A stretch of DNA of 47,500 nucleotides, from contig NC_006682.1 in NCBI RefSeq assembly GCF_000091045.1, forward strand, positions 557,501 to 605,000, in the 5' to 3' direction. The notes under the pieces were generated by a model. That model had not been told where the DNA came from and did no database searches. It saw nothing but the letters and a program-made list of their open reading frames with translations. Both the position numbers and the translations under genes were made by a program. Of the stretch, positions 21,604-32,724 are shown piece after piece. Source of the DNA: Cryptococcus deneoformans JEC21 (Eukaryota > Basidiomycota > Tremellomycetes > Tremellales > Cryptococcaceae). Each line of letters begins with the position of its first letter. The stretch's first letter is position 1.

Positions 21604-23444
21604 ATGTTGCAAGAGAATGGAAGTGGTTTAGTATCCGATCAACCAACCGTCACTGGCGATCAGGTATCAGACGTCGCTATGCCTACCAGGCTGCCCACTC
21701 CACCAGCTTCACCCACTGTCCCACAGCTCATCCTCTGTGCTGATGGAGGGGGTTCCAAGGTGTGTGTGGTGGTTAGGAGTGCGGATGGGTTAGAGGTCAG
21801 AGGCACTGCTGGGCCCTGTAATGTGTGAGTTATTACACTAATATCACTATCGCAAGAACTGAGCAACTCTCTAGTCAAAGTGTTGGGTATGCAGCGGCTA
21901 CTCAGTCACTCCTTTTGGCCACCTATCGTGCCCTTGCCCAACTACCTCGCTCTCACATCCCACACAACCTCCTCATGCCCTCGATTGACCTTTCTGACAG
22001 CACGCGTTCATCTCCTCAACTTCAAGCCGTCCCCATGATACTCAAAAACCAACTGCCCTCACCACCTTCTTCCATTGGTTCAAAATCTGTGGTGATTCAT
22101 AATCTTCCATCTGTCATGAACAACCTCACACTCGAACCGCCTTCTGCTTCTTCTTCCTTCTCCTCTTCCTCTTCCCTCCCCCCTTCATCATCGCCTTCTA
22201 CAACCCATTCGTCTCCCACGTCAATCCCCTTGACGCACCTCTCGTCATACCCGACCTTGACGGACAAATCAATATCCACGCCAAACCCAGGCAACCCCAC
22301 CCCTCGCACGCGCTTACCGCCCCTTAGTGTACCGATCTTTCAATACGCGTGGCTGGCGTTGGCTGGAATATCGTGCAAGGCAGATGAACAAGCTTTTGCA
22401 AAGGTCGTCTGTGGAGTCTTGGGTTTAGATATGGAACGGCTCAAAGTTACGAATGGTAGGTTCCCATAGCGTTTCAAGATCTTTTTTATGACGCAGCTGA
22501 TACGTGTGTGGAAAGATGTAAACCTCTTGGCGGCACCAGCACTCGACCTTCCGGACATAGACCATGTAATTGCACTTGTCGCTGGGACAGGGACGGTAGG
22601 ACGGGCGATCAAAGTTGGCGATAAGAAGCGAGGGTTGCCTCTGGAAGATGTTGCCATGTCCCGAGGTTGGGGTTATTTGTGAGTGATTTATTTTTTTGCT
22701 ATTCTTAGTAAAACTCAATAAATGTGCTGACTGTGATGCAGATTATGCGATGAAGGATCGGCATTTTGGATCGGTCGGTTAGCTATTAGAGCCCTTTTAT
22801 CTCTTTCCGACCGCCATGCTTCATCGGGCATCTATTCCTCCCCTCCACCGCCTTTCCTGCCCCTTCACAACGACCTCCTAGCATACTTTGGAACGTCCAA
22901 CCCCCTCGACTTGATCAACGTCGCATCGCTCACTGCGTCAGGGATGGCAGAGCCTACCGAAAGTGTGGGCGAAGCGACGAGCCGGAGGAACGCTTTACTA
23001 GCAGGTGCAGCGAGGGTGGTGTTCAAACACGCTTTCCCAGGGGATGTTAGTCCCCGCCCAGGATTCCTTACGCCGCCACGCAGTACAGATGGAGGTGCTG
23101 ATATGGATGAGGATCATGAAAGCACGTCGAGTCCTCGACAGCCGGAAGAGTTGAAGCACGATGGTATTTTGGATCACGCGTCCCACCTTGAAGCACTCGG
23201 TATCGCACGTCAGGCAGCCGCGCCGCTTATTACGCTTACACTCTCGCTCCTTGGCGACCGCACAATCGTCAGACCTGAAAGGTCAGCGTTAACACTTGGA
23301 GGCGGGCTGATGATGAGCGAGGGATACAGAGAGATGCTCTTGGATGGATTGAAGAAGGAGGGAGTGAGCTTTGGACGGGTGATGGTGGTGGGTGACGCTG
23401 CTGGTGAAGGGGCCCAGGCTCTTGGTAGAGTTGAGTTTGAGTGA
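21604..23444 (+). CDS. N-acetylglucosamine kinase, BadF/BadG-type ASKHA fold
   Basis: Predicted 555-residue ATP-dependent sugar kinase that would phosphorylate GlcNAc to GlcNAc-6-phosphate. Exons: 21604-21824, 21875-22455, 22516-22678, 22742-23444. ASKHA motifs: phosphate-1 loop LCADGGGSK (residues about 44-52), GPCNVQSVG, a TND step with candidate catalytic Asp268 (its codon is split by intron 2), phosphate-2 loop LVAGTGTV (to residue 295), DEGSAFWIGRLAIRAL, and the adenosine region LTLGGGL near the C-terminus. Typical NAGK is about 340 residues. The excess is a Ser/Pro-rich insertion of roughly 120 residues (about 105-225) inside the first lobe plus a 45-residue N-terminal tail, both probably disordered. 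The stop is 0.4 kb before the next gene. Many ascomycetes use a hexokinase-like enzyme for this step instead. Confidence 0.9.
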
Positions 23445-23857
23445 GAGATGTCTCTGAACTGGTATTATTTGTGTCTGCATTTGTAGTAGCTGCTCCTGGA
23501 CGCTATTATAATCCATACCATAGCGAGCTATATATTTCTATATACCATGCCTGTCAGGTTACTTACCGTCGTCATCGTTTTGGTCTTTGGCGCTGTCACC
23601 CACGTTGTACGACGAGTTTGCGTATGAAACGATGGATGGTGTTCTTGTCCGTGAAACACGTCTCTGTGCATGTCGTCGTTCATCCTCGGAGAGGGGTACT
23701 TGTAACGCTGCGGGATGCATTCCAAGTTTCCCATGTACATGCAACGTACATGTGCTTTTTAGACACTATCGTCACCGAGGAAAAATCTCGGTACCAGCAG
23801 TTCCCCGTCGCCGTCGCCGCGGATGTTGCAAAGTCCCATACCGACATTCTTTTCTTC
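23445..23857. other. Intergenic between GlcNAc kinase and large protein
   Basis: This is the 3' region of the kinase and presumed 5' region of the next gene. Open frames here have no protein-like composition. One ATGCAT lies at 23715-23720. Confidence 0.4.
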
Positions 23858-26800
23858 ATGTCAAATTACTCTCCGCCGCTAAATATCGTCAACCTCTCTC
23901 CTCTCCCCAAAAATCTCACAGAGTCCCTTCATACCACTCTCTCTCCATCACCTCTGTCCTCTCCTCCACACCCTCTACCCCCAGCAGCCTCCCCACGCAC
24001 TCCGTGGGATCGACGAAAGCAAGGCCGAGCTTCCCGCCTCCTTCAGCGTACATCGGCCATCGACGGGAACGGAGTAAAGAGGTACTCCAGCACCTGTCTG
24101 TGCTCGCCCCGGCAAAGGAAGCGTACGTTTAGGACGAAGCCAAAAATCGCACTCGGCACCGAAATCGTCAAGCACTGGGGGAAAATTCAACGACCGGCGG
24201 GTCGATGAGAACGGAGCGAGGACCCAAGCCGACGCCCGAAATGAGCACAAATGGCCATGCACCAGCCCCGGTGCCTCAGCAGAAAAAGGGATTCTTCAGG
24301 CGATTGTCACTTGCATCGGGCGGTAGTAACAGCACGGCGCAAGTCCAGCCTTCGAATAAGCTAGGAAAGCGAAACAAGGAGAAGGAGACGCAGGTCCAAG
24401 GTCAAGCGTATGAACAGCTGGATGCGGGGTCTGCTCCGAGTGGCTTCAAAGTCACGGCGGATATGAAGCGCACAAAGAGCAAAGATCGAGGTTTCTGGAG
24501 TAGAGGTGACAAGAGTAAGTCCCATCTCGTCTGCGCCATGAAAAATATACTGAAGGACTATGTAGGTACAACCCCCACCCCATCTCTTGCCAGCCAATCC
24601 TCCAAGCCGCCAATTCCACCCCCTGCAACTTCGTCGTACATCCGTCCATCAGCATTCCCAGAGCTGGATTCGTCTTCTGGGCCGTACCCGAGTTTCCCAA
24701 CTGCAAACCCCTCTCACCAGCAGCAGCAACAGCATTCACAGCAGTCATACAGGCAACAACCCTCTTTTGGTGGCTTTAGCCAGGAGGGACCTTATCCTCA
24801 AATACGACAGTTTCCTCAGCCGCAAATCCATCAGCCTCGAGCCCAGTACCCTCAGCCGCAGCAGCAGCAGCAGCCACAGCAGATGTACCAGCAACAAAAT
24901 CAATTCAAACCTTTCCGCACGCCGAGCCAGAATCGTGCACCTGTTCATCCAGCGTTGGCTTCTTCGCCTTCCCCAGTTTCGACCACTACCGCATCTCCTG
25001 CGCAGAAGGCGGACCCAACAGGATCGGGATCAGTAAGGTCGCCTTATGGATCTCCGCAAGATGGGAGGGCCCCACGTGCTTTTGGAGGACCTTCATTAGG
25101 GCAGGAAAATGTGAGACCGGTGAATGGTAGGGAGGAAGGAGCGAGAAAGGTGTGGTTAAACGGTGAAGGTGAGTGTCGCCTGTGATCTTTTCTCTGAAGC
25201 GTTCCTTCTAATATTTCATATATGATTGTAGAGCCTAGAGCCCCACCCCAATTGCAACCCATAAATCCGGCACCTCGTTCATCGAGTCGAACATATCCTG
25301 TTATGAGATCCACACCCCCTCCTGAACCTTTTGTATCGCCTCCTCCGCGTGCACCCAATCCTCCTTCTGGAGAACCGAGTATGCCAAACTCGGCAAACGT
25401 GGCGAGCCATAACCCTAATGCCAACTCCAATGGGGAGGGAAGTTGGAAGATGATGGCGCCCATCGCTGCAGCGCGAGCGGAAGCAGGAGTAAATGGGAAT
25501 GCGGGTGTATCGCATACGCGAGAGCGGAGCGGTAGTTTACGACCTCAGCCACCACCTCTTATCATACCGTCTGACCCCCGACAACCTCAGACTCAAGCCC
25601 AATCATATCCTCCTGTCCAACCTCCCCCTCGTATTCAACCCCAGTCTCAACCTCAACCTCAGCCTCAATACCAAGCTTTACCCGAAACCCAGAACATTCA
25701 ATCATCCCAATCTCAATCCTTTTCCCAACCACAAGCCCAAATACAAGGACAAATCGAACGTTCCCGCCGAGCCGAACAGAAACTACAAGAAGTTCAACGG
25801 GGACGGAATCAGAATCGGGATAGCAGGTTTGAAGATGCAGAGCATTTCGAAATTCCTCGAGAGGCGCCACCGGCTTATACGCCTTCGCCGGCGAGGGAGA
25901 GGGTCGTTTCGCCTGTGGCGAGTTTGAGCTTACCGCCTGGGGCGGCACCGGCGCAGGTTGGAGGGCAGTCATCGCAGGTACAGCAGCAACAGCAACAGCA
26001 ACGGCATCAGCAGCAACAGGACTTTACAGTGGCAGCTGCTAGGCCGAAAGAGGTAAGTCTGATGTTCGAAATACCATGTCATCAAGCTGATCAGTTATGT
26101 GTCGCAGCCTGAATCTCAATCCCAATCTCAAGCTCAGCCTCAAACGTTTATGCAGCCCAATTCCTCAACTCAATCTCAAATCCCAAGTCCTATTACCCCC
26201 CGTCCAGCTCCTCCTATACCCTCGAACTCTTCGCCCACCGTCCTTACCCGCGCCACTCAGTCCCAACCCCATCCACAAATTCCTAATCAGCCTCCTACGA
26301 CACCCATTCGCCCACGCTCGGAAACGCCTAGACGAATGGACAGAGATGGTCGAGAGCCGATGAGCGAGGCGAGCAAGTATGCACGTGCGGTGGCTGTTGC
26401 AATGAGGAGCGATAGCGTGTCTAGCTCTGAGACTGGGGCTCGTCATGCCACTGTTACCAGCCGTGGTGTAGGTGCAGGCGCAGGTGTCTGGGATATTGCG
26501 GCGGAAAAACCGTCCACGCCGAGTAAAATGGAACGCCTTCATACGCCCAAAGCATCAATGAACTCGCCTGTCGGGTCGGAACAAGGGGACGGTTCACCGA
26601 GGAAGAGAGCATTGCCTCAAGTGCCTGGAGGTGGAGCATCGGTGGGGCCCGGGGTGGGGGTGAATCAGAGAGGAAGCATGATTGTGCCCAAGGGTGGCAA
26701 AGCACCGGCCCAGGTAGAAAATCAAGTGGAGACGGAAGGGACGCCTGATAAAAGGTTCGAAAAGGAGATACGGACGGAGGAACCGCCCATGATTAGAGAG

Positions 26801-29411
26801 GAAAGGCCGGTGCCTGTTGAAAAAATGGAGAAAGAAGCGCCGCCCTTACCACTGGAAAAGGATAACCTTCGTCCGCCAGAACCGATCGCCAAGTCCCCCA
26901 AGATAGATCGGCCTGTGTCTCAAACATTAGCTTTCGAGTTCCCTCGCTCACCTACTCTACCTCCCCTTGTCGACCCTCGTAATGCCCCTCCGTCTTCGAC
27001 GACGTCACCACTCGCGACCCCCTCTGCTCATCAGGGTAGCGAACAGGAGCACGACCCGATTTCGAAATGGGCGGCAGGGATGGAGAAGAACAATGAGACT
27101 GTTAAGACTAGTGGCACGCTTCTGATGCCGTCATGGGGGGGAGATGCGCCGCCACCAAGGGGATCTTCGATGCAGGGGCTTGGTGTGCCGTCTGGGTTGA
27201 GCCATCCGCCTCCTGGGAAAAGAACAGTGTCTTCGCCATTGAGCGGCAGGTCTAGCCCCATGTTTATGTCGCCTATCGGTGGCATGCCCAGCCCCCGTGC
27301 GCCAATCCAGAATCAATTGCAATATCCAAACCAGAGTTCTCGCTCCGTTTCGCAGCCATTACCGACGTTGCCCAACAGCAATTCTATCCCGACCCTCCCA
27401 CCTCTTCTTCCTAGTGAACCTATCCCCGAATTAGTCCCACGGGGTCCTAGACCAAAGGCGACGATCACGTTTATTCTTGCCTATCCATCGATTCAGGCTG
27501 CGCTATTACCGTACCTGCCCATCAATTCGTTCTTGTCTTTGACCGGATCCTCTGAACAAGTGAGAAGGAGATTCACAGGTGAGATGGTTGGGAGATGGGT
27601 CATGAGAGAATGGGGGATGGCGGTTGCAAAGGAGAAGGGCGGGGAAGGTGGGAAAGGGGGATGGCCAAACCTTACAGTTTGGGAGGGATTCTGTAAGTGC
27701 AATTTGTGGTGGGCACGCTGGAATTGTACAGCTGAGCGTTTGCATAGTGGAATCACTCTTGCACGATCCCGCGAGTTTCAGTACTTATCCCGCTCAATGG
27801 CATTCGCTCCTCCGACATCTGTGTCTCTCGCACACTCTTGTTACACTTCACCTCCGTTCTCTTCCTAACAACCTGTTCCCAAACCCTCCGCCCATGGCAT
27901 TTGAGGATGATTTTGCCCTTGCCGCGCCCAACTTACCATTCTCGTTATCTCACAACAGTCTATCCAACCAGGGACGACCAAAGTCTAGAGTAAACAGCTT
28001 CGTGGGCTCAGATAGTGGGAGTGTGACCGCGCCGGTGACTCCAAGTGGAGGTATGAAAATGCCAAAGGCGGAAAGGCTGGTTGAGATTGTCATGCCGGAA
28101 CCTCTCGCTTCTCGTCCGGCTGATGAAGTCGACTCTCCGGTTTCCCAACGATTCCCGCCCAGCGCAGGATCCAACCAAATCCGTCGTCGCGGCTCTAATG
28201 GCTCACTTGCGTCAACAGTCTCCATGCCATTCATGCGTAAGAGACCTAGTAGCTCAGCGATGAGCCTTTCCGAAATGCCACTCCATCGATCGGCTGCTCC
28301 TATGCCAGCGTCTGGCAAGGCCAATCTGCCGCCTGTGAGTTATCCCAGCGCCAAGCGCTACGGGTTCAGACGGCACGGTGAGCCCTCCAGGTCGCGCACG
28401 AGTCTGAACGATGGCGCGAGTGGTCGTGCGGGATCCATCTTCTCTGTGGCGAGCAGCCCATCGATCCAGAATGCGAGGATGTGGAGTGCGGCTTCTTCTC
28501 GAGCGTCGTTTGCGGTAAGTAAGAATGCTCCGCCTGTACCCGGTTTCCCAGGTGCAGCGGATTTGCCGATGCCACCCCCAATAGGAGGCGGTAAGCGCGG
28601 TAGTTTCTCCTCATTGAGCGAGCATGGAAGGTCGAGTCATAGTGGCAACTCACCTGTGGATGCGATGGGTAAGCGGGAATTGTATACACCTTCCCCACCT
28701 GTTAGCAAACGGATTGAACCGGCGTTCGACAAGCCCATGCCTTACTCGTTGGAGAAAGCACCGCTTTTGAGGGTCTTTGTGCCACTGACAGAAGTTGTGC
28801 AAAAATGGCCTTCCGCAGAGGGCGCTGCGGCGGCGGTGAGGGAACTGGAGAAATGCGGGGCGATGCGAAAGTTGAAGCTGGGTGATCTTATCATCAACAC
28901 TGCCATTCGAGCGCCAAAGACGACGGAGCATGTCTTGATCTACGTGCCTTTCACTCAGCATCTGCTCTTACCCCTTTCGTACACATTCTCCCCTACTGGA
29001 CATCTCCCACCCCTTGTTAACGCGTTCCAACTTCCTCCATCGTATTATTATCCCTTCCTTCCTACCCCCCAGATTGTCTACCTCGATCTCGCTCCCTTTG
29101 GAGAAGAAGCTCTCGCCTCGTTGCGTTTGGCGTACGATAGAAGGGACATGATCGTTGCCAGTGGTGCCAGAGTGAGTGCAAAACGATACTTGCATGTTGC
29201 CGGCTTCCAAGTGAAATCTGGAGATGGGACTGAGCCAGGATGGGAAGGGTTTGTGAGCTTGGAGGGTGAAGGTACGGCGGAAGGAAAGAGGGATATTGAG
29301 AAGAGGCTGGTTGGAGCGAGAGGCGGTAGGCCGATTGTGGGACCTTGGGAGGTGGTGAGAGATAAGTGTATGGTGGGGAACATCTGGTTAAAGTTGGTGA
29401 AAGAAGAGTAG
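23858..29411 (+). CDS. Large conserved-looking disordered protein, unknown function
   Basis: Predicted 1756-residue protein; exons 23858-24073, 24133-24514, 24566-25168, 25232-26052, 26108-27692, 27748-29411. The first exon is inferred. It starts MSNYSPPLN, and a 59-nt intron (donor GTAAAG, acceptor GTTTAG) joins it in phase to the frame before the ATG at 24205. If wrong, the protein starts at 24205 or 24241. Residues about 160-1180 are Pro/Gln/Ser/Arg-rich with poly-Gln and Q-P repeats. A structured segment follows (TITFILAYPSIQAALLPYLP, then SFLSLTGSSEQVRRRFTGEM) that faintly resembles an F-box-like helical fold. After another disordered stretch, a compact C-terminal domain of about 220 residues starts near APLLRVFVPLTEVVQKW and ends IWLKLVKEE. 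I do not recognise a named family. Confidence 0.8.
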
Positions 29412-29433
29412 AGCAGAGTTATAGACCAGTGGT

Positions 29434-29544
29434 GATGTTTAAGGCTCAGAGTAATCTTGATACGATTGATGATGTTTAAGGCTCAGAGTAATCTTGATAC
29501 GATTTTGATACGGCTCAGAATAACCTTAATACGATTTGATACGG
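29434..29544. repeat. 37-bp tandem repeat
   Basis: Two nearly identical 37-bp units (29434-29470 and 29471-29507) starting GATGTTTAAGGCTCAGAG are followed by a third, degenerate unit (to about 29544) that keeps GGCTCAGAATAACCTTAATA. They lie just after the stop of the large gene, probably in its 3' UTR. Confidence 0.85.
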
Positions 29545-30991
29545 ATTTTCACGGACACTTTACTGCTTTTATTATACAATTATTGGCATGATCATGCATG
29601 ATATCATGAAGTGGACTACATACTGAAACGCTGGGTGATTCAGGACTGAATTGCTGCGTATTATTGATGATGACTGCGCTCATTCACAAGATACAACAGA
29701 CGCGACGCGTAGTAGAAGAGACTGTGCGATAGATGGCAAAATGGAAGAGGATGGTCGCGTCGGACACATTTACCGCATGCGGCTATGCTAAGACATCCTC
29801 CAACCTTATGCAACATACGGCACTGAAAGGATGAAATGTTACGGATTAGGAGAGAGTGTTACATGATTTCTGGAGGTCAAAGTTTGGGATAAGCTCGCGA
29901 TGTACGATAACATTATTACGGTAATGTCTTATTCGGTCGCCGGAGACCGTCGTGGGTCCTGGGCCGAAAAGATTGGTTAATTAAACCTTCTTGCCTCCTC
30001 AGGTTCTCCAAACTCGTGCTAACTACGTCCTGTTTACCCGTTGCTTGATGTTTGCTTATATATTATTGTGGCTTTGTGGCTTGTGGGTTGGGTATATGGG
30101 AGAAAGAAACGTGTAGATAACAAGCAACGAGATAGAACAAAGGTAAAAATGCTGGCATATTGGGTGGTTGTTTTCGCGGCGATCTAGTCGGCAGGCACAG
30201 AGGATAGCACTCGTACGTACTGCAAGGTATCCATCCGTCATTCTTGAAGAACTTGCTGAATATGCAAAGCCGTACTACGCGCCGTGTTTCGGGCCTGCTT
30301 TAGTGCCAAGTATACGACGACGAAACCATAAGATTTGCCGGCCCTTTTTGCTATGAAACGGCGCGTCGGTCGCAGTCTTTCCTCCTGTGGACAGTGGACA
30401 CACAGCAGCGATTTCCTCCTCCTTCTTCTTTGCAAACTGTTGTCTTGCAATGCACAGCTGCATCTCAAGCTGACTCCATCCCTGTCGTTCCCGCTGCGTA
30501 GCGAGTATTTCTACTATGGCGGCAGAGGGCGTTACGCAACTGCTGCCTATTCCCGCTAGTAGACTGCACCCGAAAACTAAGGCAAGTATTATGCATGTGC
30601 GTGTGATGGAAAATCTGGACGCCGTTCAGCTGTCGCGGTGCATCCTTTCCTTTCCTTCGTTTCATTTATCCATCAGCACTCAATTTCAACCCCGTTTGAA
30701 CACAAACAAAGATCTAGTGCTGATCTAATTAACTTATACCGTCGATCACTGCGCTACCTGCTCCATGAACATGCTAAAAAGAGGCCAAGAAGCACTTGGC
30801 TTGGCCAAGCGTTTTTTCTCGCGTGCTTTTTCAAAAACTTTCACGCAAAATTGATTCCGTCTCGACAAATCTCGGCGAGTGTCATCATTTTCTACGCTGG
30901 ACGTAAAAACGCCATGTCTTCTCTCCCGAGTGTCAAAAATATCTCAATGTCTTCCCAAAATAACAAGAAAAAATGAATCGAGATTTGCAGG

Positions 30992-31007
30992 AACTCGTCG
31001 ACGAGTT
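30992..31007. repeat. 16-bp perfect palindrome
   Basis: AACTCGTCGACGAGTT is identical to its reverse complement, with no spacer. It is in non-coding DNA 1.7 kb upstream of CRK1; function unknown. Confidence 0.8.
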
Positions 31008-32724
31008 TCTCGTTCAGCAGATCATCACGTGGATGGATTCATTCCTTTAAAACGTGCAGCACGTGGAAAGCGATCAATTTCTTGCATTTTCCGATTATTC
31101 CTTCGTCGGGCGTCCTTTTGAACCTTGTTGGATCGTTCCGTCCATTCATTGGTGCCCGCCGACCATCTTTATACGCTACGCATAGTGCATAGCCCCATCA
31201 ACCCAATCTCGTTACCTTTCATCAGAGGCCGTGTGCTAGTATGAAAAAATGTAAAGAAGTAAAGTATTAGCGGATACCGGAGCATCGCGCAGCTATATGC
31301 TACGGCAGCATGCATCATTCATCAACACCACGGTTATGTACATCATACGGACGTTTGCCACTCCTTCCTTTCTACCTCCTCTGCCGGATACCGCCATTAC
31401 TCGGCTCACTGTCACTCCACCCAGATTACGAGCAATAGCGTATGACTGCGGGAACCAAATACCCTGCGATGGCAGCCATCATGAATCCACGCGCAGAAGC
31501 CCTGCCGCTTGTTTTACTGCCAACCCCACATCTAACTGTCGCTACAGAATTTCAGCAGTCAACAGCCAACTGTGCCCCCCCGAATTGAGTTCCTCCGGCC
31601 AACGAACCAATATCGTCGGCACGTCCTGAAAGGAACTCTGGAACAAAGGGAATCAAAACCACGCTAAAAGTGGACCTTTACGTGTGCACTCTTATACTGA
31701 GGGCGAAGCCCGAGCTCTTTTTCGTCTCTTTCTCCTTCCTTCCAACCAGACGAGCAGCCTCTGGGATGGACACTGCTCTCAATGGAGGCATGGATGGGGC
31801 GTGAATGCATCTCATTCAACCTGCAGCATGAGAAGTATTAAATGAAATGTGGAGGGTCGAGTCTTCATTCTGTTCCCTCGTCTTTGCCTCTGGGTTTCCG
31901 CCCTCCCGCCGGCTGCCGCGATGCCCGCAACGATTCTGTCACCTCGTTCCTGTCGCCTACGTACAAAGTTGACCAGCCGAAAATGCTCGGTCGTTAGAGT
32001 TCCCTGTAGCCATCGACGGATCGGTGTGCAGGGATGTGTGGGTGGTTGAAAGCCGATGCATATAGAACGAGACATCGTGGAGTTAATTCCAGACGATGAG
32101 TATGCTTATATAGCTCATATGCATCGGAATACGCGGAAAAGAAAAGGTATAGGCGTATGTGAGTTACGTGGCGTAAAATGAGATTTGGACATTAGGATTA
32201 GTCGGATTTTAGTGTTCCTGTCTACTCTAATTGTCTCGTCGACCGTCAATATCGTTCCTTCCAGTAGCGGGCTCATTTTCCCACAACCAGCCCTCGCCCC
32301 GCCTCCTTCTTCCGTCCTTCACCCTGCCCAGCGAGCCCATACGCTTCTTTCCACCCGTTCCACTGCCCGAAGCCACCGTCGGCCACAATCCGCTTCCGCG
32401 CTAGTCACCGTGCCCACCGGGCTGTTGAGTGGTGAGCGCGGCTGCTGATACTCGCAGCGGGGAGGAAGCACTGCTCACACCACTTTAGCGTTAGAGACCA
32501 CAAAGGGCATCCTATCCAACAGATGCTGCAGCGGCAAGAACCAGCATAGCTTCCGACTCTCTTTCAAATATACGTAATCTTTGCCCTCGACGTCGCCGCC
32601 CCTATAACACTCCTTCCAACAACAACCTGCAGCGCCATACCCCGGCCACTTCCTTAGTCGTAGCAGTCTCCACGAGCCAGTCCACGGCCTTCCTGCCTAC
32701 CGTTATACACCCTTTCCGGGTAGG

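Larger units (their letters stand above)
29412..32724. other. 3.3-kb gene-free stretch upstream of CRK1
   Basis: This is the longest stretch without a supported gene. Short ORFs exist on both strands but show no family similarity or splice pattern. It holds a 37-bp tandem repeat at its start, a 16-bp perfect palindrome at 30992-31007 and five ATGCAT palindromes (29593, 30591, 31310, 32056, 32119). The last ~200 bp are pyrimidine-rich, probably the 5' leader of the kinase gene. A non-coding transcript is possible but not shown. Confidence 0.5.

Noticed and set aside
30790..30811. CTTGGCTTGGCCAAGCG partial palindrome
   Set aside because: Only a 10-bp core is symmetric; too short to separate from chance.
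31297..31629. 110-codon plus-strand frame upstream of CRK1
   Set aside because: Composition resembles random translation and no second exon continues it.
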